DNA from: Deltaproteobacteria bacterium
Lineage (GTDB): Bacteria; Desulfobacterota; Binatia; Binatales; Binataceae
Direction: 5' to 3'
DNA: 35,755 nucleotides
Assembly: GCA_021786815.1 (NCBI GenBank)
Contig: JAJYMR010000264.1
Coordinates: forward strand, 1 to 35,755
In this document: in pieces, positions 6,870 through 15,514 of the stretch
Layout of the letters: each line of letters starts with the position of its first letter
Position numbering within the stretch: position 1 is the first letter of the stretch
Translations under genes and position numbers: made by a program
The notes under the pieces: generated by a model
The model's input: the letters and a program-made list of their open reading frames with translations, nothing else
Told to the model about the DNA's origin: nothing
The model's database searches: none

Positions 6870-8252
6870 TTGGAAGCCGCTCAGAAGAGGCTCCGGGATA
6901 TCGCTTCGACGGTGGATGTTGAAAAAGACGGCGCCGGCCGCAACCGCAAGCAACTTTTTCGGATGGAGGTCGCGCTCTGGCTTTTCGCATTCGTCGTCTT
7001 CCTGTTCTCGCCCGTTATCCAGATGACGGACTCGAAGTACTCGATGCTCACGGCGGAGAGTCTGCTTTATAATCACACCTTCGACCTGAGTTCTTACAAA
7101 ATCCGGCACTTCAAGCCCGACCTGCCGTTCAACACGATTCGCGGCCACAATGCCTATCAGCTCCAGATGACCAACGGGCACAAGGTTCTGTACTTCTTTT
7201 CGCTCGGGACATCAGTCCTGTCCGTGCCGGCGGTCGCGGCGGCAAACCTCTTCGGCATCTCAGCCGCGACCCCGGATGGCCGCTACAACCTGTTCGGCGC
7301 GATTATTATCCAAAGGACACTCGCGTCGTTCCTGATGGCGGTGCTGGCGTGGGTCTTCTTCCGCACCGCGTCGCTCCTGCTGAGCCCGGCGTGGAGCATG
7401 CTCGTTGCGGTGGGAGGCGCTTTCGGCACCCAGGTCTGGAGCACGGCGTCGCGCGGTATGTGGTCGCACACATGGGAAATACTGCTCGGCGGCATCGTGG
7501 CCTACATGCTGCTCAGCGGCGAGAAGAACGGCGCGCCGCTGCGTCCGATTCTGCTCGCGACGCTTCTGTCGTGGATGTTCTTCGTGCGGCCGACCGGCGC
7601 AGTCCCGATCTTTTTCGTCACCTTGTACGTTCTCCTCTTCCACACTCGTTCATTTGTCGCGTACGCGCTGACCGGCGCCTTCTGGCTCGCCGTCTTCATC
7701 TGGATTTGGGTGAGCACCTTCGGAACGCCGCTGCCGGTGTACTACGCGCCCACGCGCAACACCATATCGGTCTTTTGGATAGGACTTCTTTGCAACCTGG
7801 TGAGCCCCTCGCGCGGGCTGTTTGTCTATGTACCCGTCGTCGCCTTCGTTCTCTATCTCACGGCGCGTTACTGGCGCGCGATTCCGCATCGACGGCTGGC
7901 TGTCACTTCGCTCCTGACGATAGCCGTGCTCACCTTCACCTTCGCTACCCATCGGGTCTGGTGGAATGGGCAATGTTACGGGCCGCGTTTCTTTGCTGAC
8001 GCGCTCCCATGGTTCTATCTGCTGGCGGTGCTCGGCTGCGCGGCGATCCCCGAGGACCGGCGCACGCTCGGCTCGAACCCGATGCTCGGGGTCGGAGCCG
8101 TGCTGCTCGTGCTCAGTATCGGGATGAACGCCCGGGGAGCGCTGTCGTGGGACACGGCGGAATGGAATGGAACCCGGCCGCTTCAACTTCAGGAGCGCGT
8201 CTTCGATTGGTCGCAGCCGCAGTTCCTCGCCGGATGGGTCCGTGCGCATTAG
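6870..8252 (+). CDS. Polytopic membrane protein, glycosyltransferase-39/ArnT-like
   Basis: About 460 residues. The start is set at TTG 6870 because GGAGGAGG (6853-6860) lies nine bases upstream; the open frame itself extends back to a GTG at 6849. After a basic leader the protein has a first membrane helix (VALWLFAFVVFLFSPV), a periplasmic loop with TDSKYSMLTAESLLYNHTF, and roughly nine to eleven more helices (for example LASFLMAVLAWVFF, GAFWLAVFIWIWV, LAVTSLLTIAVLTFTFAT). A late loop contains WWNGQCYGPRFFADALPWFY. This architecture resembles lipid-linked sugar glycosyltransferases of the GT39/PMT type, but no unambiguous acidic catalytic pair is seen, so function is open. It appears monocistronic. 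Confidence 0.6.
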   Translation: MEAAQKRLRDIASTVDVEKDGAGRNRKQLFRMEVALWLFAFVVFLFSPVIQMTDSKYSMLTAESLLYNHTFDLSSYKIRHFKPDLPFNTIRGHNAYQLQMTNGHKVLYFFSLGTSVLSVPAVAAANLFGISAATPDGRYNLFGAIIIQRTLASFLMAVLAWVFFRTASLLLSPAWSMLVAVGGAFGTQVWSTASRGMWSHTWEILLGGIVAYMLLSGEKNGAPLRPILLATLLSWMFFVRPTGAVPIFFVTLYVLLFHTRSFVAYALTGAFWLAVFIWIWVSTFGTPLPVYYAPTRNTISVFWIGLLCNLVSPSRGLFVYVPVVAFVLYLTARYWRAIPHRRLAVTSLLTIAVLTFTFATHRVWWNGQCYGPRFFADALPWFYLLAVLGCAAIPEDRRTLGSNPMLGVGAVLLVLSIGMNARGALSWDTAEWNGTRPLQLQERVFDWSQPQFLAGWVRAH

Positions 8253-8348
8253 CTGCGTGAATGACGTGCGTCAACGCGAGGGCAGCGCGGGGCGCTTTAA
8301 GCGGGTCCAGCCGTGGCCCGGTTGCAGTGCGATAGTGTGAGGTGTCCC

Positions 8349-8732
8349 TTGGCCGCGGGCTGGAAGGAAAGCGAGATAATCCCGAATCTGTTCGTCGGCG
8401 ACCTTCAGGACGCGCAGAAGTTCGACGGCACGATAATCAGCGTGCTGCCGGATCTCCCCGAGGACGAGCCCTGGCAGGCACTGCATCTGCCGTTCATGGC
8501 CAACGGGATCGAATCGCTCGACGGCGCCGCCAAAATAATCGACGACGCTCTCGCTCTCGGCCAGTGCGTCCTGGTCCATTGCGAGGAGGGATGCGAGCGC
8601 GCACCGCTGGTGGTCGCGTGGTTCCTGAAAACGCGCCGCGCGATGACGCTCGACGAAGCCTACGCCCTGCTCCAAAGCCGGCGGCCGATGGTGCGCAACC
8701 GCGCCCGATGGCTGGGAAGCCACGGCCGCTGA
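8349..8732 (+). CDS. Small dual-specificity/tyrosine phosphatase-like protein
   Basis: About 127 residues. It carries the Cys-phosphatase P-loop H77-C78-EEGCE-R84 (HC-x5-R), preceded by the strand QCVLV, with a dual-specificity-like start (IIPNLFVGDLQDAQ). The residue after the P-loop arginine is Ala rather than the usual Ser/Thr, and the loop where the general-acid Asp normally sits reads LPFMANG, so catalysis may be slow or the protein may bind phosphate without turnover. TTG 8349 is preferred because GAGGTG is just upstream; a GTG at 8313 in the same frame is the alternative. The gene stands alone between unrelated neighbours. Possible substrates are phosphoproteins or phosphorylated sugars; nothing in the sequence decides. 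Confidence 0.72.
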   Translation: MAAGWKESEIIPNLFVGDLQDAQKFDGTIISVLPDLPEDEPWQALHLPFMANGIESLDGAAKIIDDALALGQCVLVHCEEGCERAPLVVAWFLKTRRAMTLDEAYALLQSRRPMVRNRARWLGSHGR

Positions 8733-8881
8733 CTCCTTCCCGTTCGCATCGTTTCTCCGCCGCGCAAGCAAAACCCCAAATCGTCCCTTCGTGCAACTGC
8801 GCATGTCGCCAGGTGTATCCTTCGGACGCAGCCAAAATGCCGTAAGACGCGTCTTTGCGGCGCGTTTGCGCGGCAAAAGAC

Positions 8882-8905
8882 AACCGGCTTGGCAATAAGC
8901 CGTTT
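8882..8905 (+). terminator. Terminator-like hairpin upstream of the efflux operon
   Basis: CGGCTT (8885-8890) pairs with AAGCCG (8897-8902) around GGCAAT, followed by TTT and flanked by AA/TT that can extend the stem. A larger imperfect stem just before it (about 8843-8880) uses GTCTTT and AAAGAC as its base. Together they could stop readthrough from the phosphatase-like gene. Confidence 0.45.
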
Positions 8906-8944
8906 ACGTCCAAGGTTTCCGTAAATCCCGACCGCCAGGGCGGT

Positions 8945-8986
8945 CTTGGCATGGGCATAGCTATACTTGGCACGGGCATAGCTATA
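8945..8986 (+). repeat. Two tandem 21-bp repeats upstream of the efflux operon
   Basis: CTTGGCATGGGCATAGCTAT (plus A) is followed immediately by a second copy differing only at C for T in GGCACGGG. Each copy contains the eight-base palindrome ATAGCTAT. A 21-bp period is two helical turns, so two proteins would sit on the same face of the DNA, as expected of a regulatory tandem site. It lies about 135-175 bases before the tolC-like start. Confidence 0.7.
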
Positions 8987-9045
8987 ACAAGGACGAGGCC
9001 GGCGCGCGTTTCCCATCGAAACCAAGGGGCCGCGACCCTTCTCTT

Positions 9046-9073
9046 GATTATTCAATTGATTTATTGAATCATC
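9046..9073 (+). promoter_or_regulatory. AT-rich inverted repeat, probable efflux operator
   Basis: GATTATTCAAT (9046-9056) and ATTGAATCATC (9063-9073) form an 11-bp inverted repeat with one mismatch and a six-base spacer; the inner TTCAAT/ATTGAA is perfect. It lies 46 bases before the first gene of the efflux operon in otherwise GC-rich DNA. The size and symmetry suit a dimeric repressor of TetR or MarR type, but no regulator gene is adjacent. Confidence 0.55.
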
Positions 9074-9119
9074 GAGGCAAAGGACAGCCGGCCATGCCAT
9101 CCCGAGGACACTTAATCCC

Positions 9120-10496
9120 ATGACGCTCACGAGAAAAACCACGGCTGCCGCTCTCGCAATCGCGATAAGCTTTTGCCTTGCTCCCCGCGCACACGCCGCG
9201 GAGGCGACTCGCGAGCGAATATCGTTCAAAGAGGCCCTTTCGCTCGCGCTCAGCCATAACCGCGTGCTGCGCGCCGCCGAGCTTTCGAGCGCGGCCGCCG
9301 GGCACGACGTGGGAGTGGCGCGCGGAGCGATGCTGCCGCGCCTGGACGCGCTGGAAAACTACTCGAATACCAATACCCCGGCACTGGTATTCGCGAACCT
9401 GCTCAATCAGCAGGACTTCGGGCCGAACGATTTCCATATCGATCGGTTGAACTATCCCGCCTCGTTCTCGAACTTCCAGTCGATGATCCGGCTGACGCAG
9501 CCAATCTTCACCGGGGGCAGGCTCTGGGCCTCGCTCAAGGCCTCGCGCGACGCCGCCGATATGGCCAAATGGCGCGCGATTCGAACCCGCCAGGAAACCG
9601 AATTCGCGGTCGTACAGGCCTACTACGGCTCGGTCCTGCTCGAGGAACGGGTCGGCGTGCTCGAGCGCGCGCTGGCCGCCGCACGGGCCCATCGTGAGCA
9701 GGCCGACAACATGTTCAGGCACGGGATGGTGGTGAAGGCGGACGTGCTGCGTGCGCGGGTGATGGAGGGTACGTTCGAGCAGGAGCGCAACGTCGCCCGC
9801 AACCAGCTCCTGACCGCGTGGGACGCCCTTGCCCATACGCTTGGAACCGAGGACCGCCGGCTCGCGCCGTTGGTTAACCCGCCCGAGCTCGCGCGTGTCG
9901 CGCCAGTCACGCAACCGGGCCTGGAGGATCTGGTCACGAAGGCGCTCTCGATACGCCCCGAGCTCAGGATCGTGCAATCCCAGATCGATCAGGCGGAACA
10001 AAACCTCAAGATTGCGCGCGCCGACTATCTCCCGACGCTAAGCGTGTCGGCCGCCTACGAGAACGATAGCGAGTCCCTGGTCCGCGCGGGCAACAGCTAC
10101 AGCGTGTTCGTGACCGGCCAACTCAATCTGTTTGACGGACTTGCGACCAGCTCGCGGACAGCCGCGGCGATGGAGCGGCTCTCGCGGGCGCGCGAGCTCG
10201 AGGACGATCTGCGCCACGCGATCGCGCTCGACGTTCAGAGAGCCTACCACGCGCTCGCCGCCGCTTCGGAAAATCTCGGCGTGGCCCGCCATAACGCGGC
10301 CTACGCCTCCGACGCCGCCCGAATCCTGGAGGACCGCTACGGCTCCGGACTTGCCACCAACGTCGAGGTCCTGGACTCCGAGACCGAGCGCAAGCAGGCC
10401 GACATGCGGCTTGTCGAAGCCAGGGTCGCGGTGCTGGTGGCTCGCGCGGCGCTCAAGCTTGCTTCGGGCCAACTCAACCTCGGAACCGAGCCATGA
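9120..10496 (+). CDS. TolC-family outer-membrane efflux protein
   Basis: A 458-residue protein with a Sec signal peptide (LAIAISFCLAPRAHAAE). Two similar halves each contain long amphipathic helices typical of outer-membrane efflux channels: SFKEALSLALSHNRVLRAAEL early, LRIVQSQIDQAEQNLKIARADYLPTL in the middle and EVLDSETERKQADMRLVEARVAV near the end. The family trimerises into a channel-tunnel that docks with an adaptor and an RND pump. The stop codon overlaps the adaptor start (ATGA at 10493), showing translational coupling in a four-gene operon. The start codon has only a distant purine-rich site (GAGGA). Confidence 0.92.
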   Translation: MTLTRKTTAAALAIAISFCLAPRAHAAEATRERISFKEALSLALSHNRVLRAAELSSAAAGHDVGVARGAMLPRLDALENYSNTNTPALVFANLLNQQDFGPNDFHIDRLNYPASFSNFQSMIRLTQPIFTGGRLWASLKASRDAADMAKWRAIRTRQETEFAVVQAYYGSVLLEERVGVLERALAAARAHREQADNMFRHGMVVKADVLRARVMEGTFEQERNVARNQLLTAWDALAHTLGTEDRRLAPLVNPPELARVAPVTQPGLEDLVTKALSIRPELRIVQSQIDQAEQNLKIARADYLPTLSVSAAYENDSESLVRAGNSYSVFVTGQLNLFDGLATSSRTAAAMERLSRARELEDDLRHAIALDVQRAYHALAAASENLGVARHNAAYASDAARILEDRYGSGLATNVEVLDSETERKQADMRLVEARVAVLVARAALKLASGQLNLGTEP

Positions 10497-11599
10497 ACCA
10501 CAAGTCTGAAGAGCGGAGGCCGAAAGGAAAGCTCATCGCCGTCCTGGCCGGGGCGGCGGCGGTACTGATCGCGCTTGTCGTGCTTTTGGGACGCGGCAGG
10601 ATCGAGCCGGGGCTGCTGAGCCCGCCGGTCTCGCGCATTCCCAATCTGCCGGTCGACGTTGTGCGGCTGGAGACGGTCGCCAATACGCGCGACGCGATCG
10701 GAACCGTGCAGTCGCGTGTCGAAGTCGATGCGGCAAGCCGCGTCTCGGCCACCGTTCGCGAGGTTACGGTGCACGCGGGCGAGCGGGTAAAAGCCGGACA
10801 GGTGCTGGCGCGGCTCGACGACTCCGACCTCGCGGCCGCGGTTGCGCGGGCCCGGGGGCAGGTCGCGGCGGCAACCGCAAACTTCACACGCGCGAGCAAG
10901 GACGAGCGCCGGTTCAGCGCCCTGCTCAAGCGCGGCTCGGTGACCCCCCATGAATTCGACGCGGCCCAGGCGAACTATCGCGCCGCGCGCGGCGATGTCG
11001 AATCCGCAAAAGCCCAGGTTACCGCCGCCGAGGCCTCGCTCAAGTACGCGACCGTGCGCTCTCCGGTCTCAGGCGTAGTGGCCGAGCGCCTGGTCGAGCC
11101 GGGGGACCTGGCGCTTCCGGGCAAGCCTCTCGTGCGCGTGTACGATTCCCAGGCGCTTCGAGTCGAACTGCGTGTTCCCGAGGAGCTGACGCGCGAGGTC
11201 TCCATCGGAATGCCGCTTACGGTGAGAATTGAGGCGGCCGGCCGGACAATCGCGACGAAAATCAACGAGATCGTTCCCGCTGCCGACCCCGCAAGCCGCA
11301 CTTTCCTCGTACGCGCGCCGCTGCCGTCGGACCCCGCGCTCAGGCCGGGGATGTACGCGAGCGCCTCGTTTGACGTGGGCACGGAGAAGATTCTCACCGT
11401 CGCCCGCTCGGCAATCGAAAGTGTCGGCCAGCTCGAAACCGTCAGGGTTATCGAGCACGGCGCGGTCCGGGTGCGCCAGATCACGACCGGGCGCGCTTTT
11501 GGCGAGCGGGTGGAAGTGCTCTCCGGGCTTCTACAGGGCGACCGGGTGCTTCTGGGGGGCGCCGACGAGCGAATGGCCGCCGATGGAACGTCCAAATGA
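10493..11599 (+). CDS. RND efflux periplasmic adaptor (membrane fusion protein)
   Basis: A 368-residue protein with an N-terminal membrane anchor (LIAVLAGAAAVLIALVVLLG). A split lipoyl/barrel-sandwich domain follows (VEVDAASRVSATVREVTVHAGERVKAGQVLARLDDSDL and YATVRSPVSGVVAERLVEPGD), interrupted by an alpha-hairpin (residues about 120-185). A beta-barrel and a C-terminal membrane-proximal domain (AVRVRQITTGRAFGERVEVLSGLLQGDRVLL) complete it. The anchor lacks a lipobox Cys, so it is held by the helix. It links the TolC-like channel to the RND pump. ATGA overlaps join it to both neighbours. Confidence 0.93.
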   Translation: MNHKSEERRPKGKLIAVLAGAAAVLIALVVLLGRGRIEPGLLSPPVSRIPNLPVDVVRLETVANTRDAIGTVQSRVEVDAASRVSATVREVTVHAGERVKAGQVLARLDDSDLAAAVARARGQVAAATANFTRASKDERRFSALLKRGSVTPHEFDAAQANYRAARGDVESAKAQVTAAEASLKYATVRSPVSGVVAERLVEPGDLALPGKPLVRVYDSQALRVELRVPEELTREVSIGMPLTVRIEAAGRTIATKINEIVPAADPASRTFLVRAPLPSDPALRPGMYASASFDVGTEKILTVARSAIESVGQLETVRVIEHGAVRVRQITTGRAFGERVEVLSGLLQGDRVLLGGADERMAADGTSK

Positions 11600-14500
11600 G
11601 TGAGAACGGCGAAAAACTCGGCTTCACCGCCCGGATCGTCGATCGATTCCTCGGCTCCAACCTTTCGGTGCTGCTGCTGCTCGCCTCGCTTGCGGCCGGC
11701 GCACTCGCGCTTGCCGTCACGCCGCGCGAGGAAGATCCGCAAATCGTCGTCCCGATGGCCGACATCATCGTGCAGATGCCCGGCTCGACGGCCGCCGAGG
11801 TCGAAAACCTCGTCACCATCAATCTCGAACGCCGGCTGTGGGAGATGGAGGGCGTCAAGCACATCTACTCGGTCTCGATGCCGGGGCAGGCGATGGTCAC
11901 GGTGCGCTTCGATGTCGGGTTCAGCGAGACGCAGGCACTGGTCGAGATCTACAACAAGCTCGAATCCAATCGCGACGCCGTGCCGCCGGGCGTGACCGGA
12001 TGGATCGTCAAGCCGGTCGGGATCAACGACGTTCCGATCGTCACCCTGACCCTCTACAGCGCGACCGAGAGCGACGCGCAGTTGCGCCGAATCGCCGACG
12101 AGATTCTCCATCGCCTGCAACAGGTGCCGAACACCGGCAAGTCGTTTATCGTCGGCGGACGCCCGCGCCAGATCCGCGTGATGCTCCAGGCGGACCGCCT
12201 GGCCGGGCATGGGCTCACGCCGCTCGAAGTGTCGCAGGCGCTTCAGGGCGCCGACGCCAACCTGCGGGTCGGGACATTCGACCGTGGAAACGAAGTGTAC
12301 CTGGTGGACAGCGGTCCGTTCCTGCACAACGCCGCCGAGGTGCGAAACCTGGTCGTCGGCGTGCGCGACGGGCGTCCGGTTTACCTGCGCGACGTGGCCC
12401 GCGTGCTCGATGGACCCGCCGAAGCCACCAACTACGTAAGGCTCGGCTTCGGACCCGCGGCTCATTACCTGCTCCACGAGCCGGGGCAGATCAAACTCGA
12501 TTCGGTCGGCATGCGCGGCCAGACTTTTCCGGCCGTCACGATCGCGATTGCCAAGCGCCAGGGCACCAACGCCGTCTCCGTCGCCGAGCAGGTCCTGCAC
12601 CGGGTCGAGCAGTTGAAGGGCGTGGCAATACCATCGGACGTTCACGTGATGGTCACGCGCAATTACGGCGAGACCGCCAACGAGAAGGTCAATGAACTGG
12701 TGCGCGAGCTGCTTATCGCGGTCGCGATTATTGTCGGCCTGCTCGCTTTCTCGCTCGGGATTCGCGAGGCGTTCATCGTCGCGATCGCGGTGCCGGTCAC
12801 GCTTGCGATCACGCTGCTCGGAAACCTGCTCGCTGGCTACACGATAAACCGCGTGACCCTGTTCGCGCTCATCCTTTCGCTCGGACTCCTCGTTGACGAC
12901 CCGATAGTCGACGTCGAAAACATCCATCGCCACTTCCGCCTGCGCACCCATCCGCCGCGCCAGGCGACCCTGATCGCGGTGGACGAGGTGCGGCCGCCGA
13001 CCATCCTGGCCACCTTCGCCGTCATCCTGTCGTTCATCCCGATGCTGTTCGTGACGGGGATGATGGGCCCGTACATGCGGCCAATGCCGTTCAACGTGCC
13101 GCTTGCGATGCTGATGTCGCTGGTGGTCGCGTTCACCATAACGCCGTGGGCCTGCTTCCATCTGCTGCGCAAGGACTACGAGCATCCCGCCGGCAAGGAA
13201 CCCGAGGAAGAAGCCGCGTGGGTCCGCCGATGGTATCGCAGGGTGCTCGAACCGATGCTCGACAGCCCCCGCCGCGCGCGAATGTTCCTTTACGCCGTGG
13301 TCGCCGCGCTGGTCGGCTCCGTCCTGCTGGTCGTCTTTGGCTTCGTGCCGGTCAAGATGCTCCCGTTCGACAACAAGAACGAGCTTGAGCTCGTGGTCAA
13401 CATGCCCGAGGGAACGCCGGTCGAGAACACCAACAAGGTGCTCGACGATCTCGGGCGGCTGATGGCGCGCGAGCCGGAAGTGACCGCCTTCGAGAGCTAC
13501 GCGGGCACGGCGGCGCCGTTCGGTTTCAACGGGATGGTGCGCCATTACTACATGCGGCGCGACCCGTGGCAGGGCCAGGTCCGTATCCAGCTCGCGCCCA
13601 AGGCCGATCGCGCCCAGGGTTCGCACGAGTTCGCGCTCAGGATTCGGCCCGAGGTCGAAAAGATCGCGCGGGCCGATCACGCCAAGGTGATCCAGATCGT
13701 CGAGACGCCACCCGGACCGCCCGTGCTGGCCAGCGTGGTCGCGGAAATTTACGGTCCGGCCGCGGGCAGCGAATACGCTCAGATGATCCGCTACGGACGC
13801 TCGCTCAGGAAGGTCTTCGAGAAGACCGCCGGCCTCGCCGATACCGACGATTCATCGATCGCCCGCGAGCCGCGCCTTGAATTCATGCTCGACAGGCGCA
13901 AGGCCGCGCTCAACGGCGTCAATGTCGAGCAGGCGGCCCAGACGCTCGCGATCGTGCTCGGCGGGCGCGCCGCCGTCCCCGTCCATACCAATACCGAGCG
14001 CACGCCGCTGATGGTCGAACTCAGGATGCCGCGCGCGGACCGCTCGTCGCTCGAGCGTCTGCTGTCCTCGGTCAGACTTCGCGGCGCGGCGGGCGCGATG
14101 GTGCCGCTGTCGGAATTGGGCACGGTCAAGCGCACGCTCGCGGAGCAGCCCATCTATCACAAGGATTTGCGGCGCGTGGTTTTCGTGATGGCCGAGACGG
14201 TCGGCGAAAGCCCGGTCAACGAAGTGCTGTGGCTCGAAAAGCACACCGCAAAGATGTTTCCGCCGGGCTACACCGTCAACTGGTCGGGCGAAGGCGAATG
14301 GCACATCACGGTGACCGTGTTCCGCGACCTCGGAATCGCCTTCGGCGCGGCGCTGTTCTTCATCTTCGTGCTGCTGGTCGCGCAGACCGAGTCGATGGTG
14401 ATCGCGCTCATCATCATGGCCGCCATCCCGCTCACCCTCATCGGCATCATGCCCGGCTTCTTCATCCTGAACCTGCTGACCGAGAGCCATATCGCGGGCT

Positions 14501-14883
14501 ACGCGGATCCGACGTTTTTCACCGCGACCGCGATGATCGGAATGATCGCGCTCGCAGGCATCGTGGTCAGAAATTCCATCATCCTGATCGACTTCATCCA
14601 TCACGGCATCGCGCGCTGCCTCACGCTCAAGGAAGCAGTGCTCGAAGCGGGCGCGATCCGGCTGCGCCCGATCGTGCTGACCGCGGGCGCGGCGGCGCTC
14701 GGCTCGGTGGTGATCACGCTCGATCCGATTTTTTCGGGCCTGGCGTGGGCGTTCATCTTCGGCATCTTCGCCTCGACCGCGTTCACGTTGGTCGTGATCC
14801 CACTCATCTACTACATGGCGTATCGCAATGCTCCGGCTCTGCCTCCGGGCCTTGAGCCGGATGAGGAGGAAGTCCAACAATGA
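11596..14883 (+). CDS. RND efflux permease, hydrophobe/amphiphile-type
   Basis: A 1095-residue inner-membrane proton-driven pump with the RND layout: one helix near the N-terminus (LLLLASLAAGALALAV), a large periplasmic domain, helices 2-6, a second helix/periplasmic repeat beginning near residue 575, and helices 8-12. The proton-relay pair in TM4 is present in LLVDDPIVDVENI (Asp about 434 and 435). In TM10 the position of AcrB Lys940 is Arg (GIVVRNSIILIDF). Two adjacent Asp, rather than the charged set of CusA/CzcA, argue against a metal exporter. The drug or solvent substrate is not predictable. The pump trimerises and works with the adaptor and channel encoded just upstream, with ATGA overlaps at both ends. 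Confidence 0.93.
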   Translation: MSENGEKLGFTARIVDRFLGSNLSVLLLLASLAAGALALAVTPREEDPQIVVPMADIIVQMPGSTAAEVENLVTINLERRLWEMEGVKHIYSVSMPGQAMVTVRFDVGFSETQALVEIYNKLESNRDAVPPGVTGWIVKPVGINDVPIVTLTLYSATESDAQLRRIADEILHRLQQVPNTGKSFIVGGRPRQIRVMLQADRLAGHGLTPLEVSQALQGADANLRVGTFDRGNEVYLVDSGPFLHNAAEVRNLVVGVRDGRPVYLRDVARVLDGPAEATNYVRLGFGPAAHYLLHEPGQIKLDSVGMRGQTFPAVTIAIAKRQGTNAVSVAEQVLHRVEQLKGVAIPSDVHVMVTRNYGETANEKVNELVRELLIAVAIIVGLLAFSLGIREAFIVAIAVPVTLAITLLGNLLAGYTINRVTLFALILSLGLLVDDPIVDVENIHRHFRLRTHPPRQATLIAVDEVRPPTILATFAVILSFIPMLFVTGMMGPYMRPMPFNVPLAMLMSLVVAFTITPWACFHLLRKDYEHPAGKEPEEEAAWVRRWYRRVLEPMLDSPRRARMFLYAVVAALVGSVLLVVFGFVPVKMLPFDNKNELELVVNMPEGTPVENTNKVLDDLGRLMAREPEVTAFESYAGTAAPFGFNGMVRHYYMRRDPWQGQVRIQLAPKADRAQGSHEFALRIRPEVEKIARADHAKVIQIVETPPGPPVLASVVAEIYGPAAGSEYAQMIRYGRSLRKVFEKTAGLADTDDSSIAREPRLEFMLDRRKAALNGVNVEQAAQTLAIVLGGRAAVPVHTNTERTPLMVELRMPRADRSSLERLLSSVRLRGAAGAMVPLSELGTVKRTLAEQPIYHKDLRRVVFVMAETVGESPVNEVLWLEKHTAKMFPPGYTVNWSGEGEWHITVTVFRDLGIAFGAALFFIFVLLVAQTESMVIALIIMAAIPLTLIGIMPGFFILNLLTESHIAGYADPTFFTATAMIGMIALAGIVVRNSIILIDFIHHGIARCLTLKEAVLEAGAIRLRPIVLTAGAAALGSVVITLDPIFSGLAWAFIFGIFASTAFTLVVIPLIYYMAYRNAPALPPGLEPDEEEVQQ

Positions 14884-15110
14884 CACTGGAGAGAAAGGTT
14901 CGCGCACTGGCCGGCTCGCTCGTTCTGGTCGGTCTTTTCCTGTCGCTGGTATGGAGTAGCTACTGGCTGTTCCTGGATCTGTTCGTGGGCCTGAACCTGC
15001 TGCAGTCGGCGTTCACCGGATTCTGCCCCGCGGAGAAAATACTCGCGCGGCTCGGAACGCCCCATCCCACGACCCCGCAGAGCGCAAGCGGTCCGCATCC
15101 CGCGGCCTAG
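14880..15110 (+). CDS. DUF2892 small membrane protein
   Basis: A 76-residue protein with two hydrophobic helices (ALAGSLVLVGLFLSLV and YWLFLDLFVGLNLLQSAF) and the family ending GFCPAEKILARLG. It matches the short inner-membrane domain (YgaP C-terminal/DUF2892) found alone or attached to rhodanese domains. Its ATG overlaps the RND stop codon (ATGA), so it is produced with the pump. From general knowledge, DUF2892 proteins often follow RND pumps and their role is undefined; an assembly or lipid-environment function is conceivable. The retained Cys in GFCP is the only potentially reactive residue. Confidence 0.85.
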   Translation: MTLERKVRALAGSLVLVGLFLSLVWSSYWLFLDLFVGLNLLQSAFTGFCPAEKILARLGTPHPTTPQSASGPHPAA

Positions 15111-15148
15111 CGGAGCACCGCCGTTCGGACGATGCGGGAGAAGAAACG

Positions 15149-15469
15149 ATGCGTAACGGATGGTCACGCATTCTCGCTGTCGGCGCCGTAACGGCCGCCT
15201 TTTCAGTACTTGCGCTCGCGCCGATTCCGGCCGCGGCCCAAACCAGCAACCTGCCACCTCGCACGCATACTCGCGAGACCGGGATGAGCCTCAAGGCGCA
15301 CGAGATGCAGAAGCGGGTGGCCGAGGAAATCACAGCCGCCAAGGGCAAGGGCGAGAACGTCTCGCTCGCCGAAAAGCACAAGGACGAGGGCGACCGGGCA
15401 CTCGAAGCAGGCCACTTGCGTATCGCCGTCGAGCATTACGAGGCGGCTCAGAAGGCGCTCGGAAAATAG
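15149..15469 (+). CDS. Small periplasmic helical (TPR-like) protein
   Basis: A 106-residue exported protein with a clear signal peptide (RILAVGAVTAAFSVLALAP, then IPAAAQ). The mature region is helical and charged: SLKAHEMQKRVAEEITAAKG, then SLAEKHKDEGDRALEAGHLRIAVEHYEAAQKALGK, which reads like one TPR-type helix pair. GGGAGAAG precedes the ATG. It lies 38 bases after the DUF2892 gene and is probably transcribed with the efflux operon. The function is unknown; a single TPR-like unit suggests a small binding or scaffolding protein. Several His/Glu/Lys clusters could bind metal, but this is speculation. Confidence 0.7.
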   Translation: MRNGWSRILAVGAVTAAFSVLALAPIPAAAQTSNLPPRTHTRETGMSLKAHEMQKRVAEEITAAKGKGENVSLAEKHKDEGDRALEAGHLRIAVEHYEAAQKALGK

Positions 15470-15484
15470 CGCGTGGAAATCGCG

Positions 15485-15514
15485 GCATGCGGCGACGGTC
15501 GCCCCGCCGCATGC
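15485..15514 (+). terminator. Strong hairpin at the end of the efflux operon
   Basis: GCATGCGGCG (15485-15494) pairs perfectly with CGCCGCATGC (15505-15514); the loop contains GAC/GTC that can extend the stem. It starts 16 bases past the last stop codon. No T-run follows, so termination may be Rho-assisted or the stem may stabilise the 3' end. Confidence 0.55.

Larger units (their letters stand above)
8733..9119. other. Non-coding region upstream of the efflux operon
   Basis: A gap of 387 bases without a credible gene. It contains a hairpin-rich segment (about 8838-8905), a 21-bp tandem repeat (8945-8986) and an AT-rich palindrome (9046-9073), listed separately. The efflux promoter presumably lies in its right half. 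No efflux regulator gene (TetR, MarR) lies next to it. Confidence 0.6.

Noticed and set aside
10975..13680. A 901-residue open frame on the minus strand opposite the RND pump
   Set aside because: It is rich in His, Arg, Asp and Glu with no recognisable domain, and is the expected antisense frame of a GC-rich gene whose real product (adaptor and RND pump) is certain on the plus strand.
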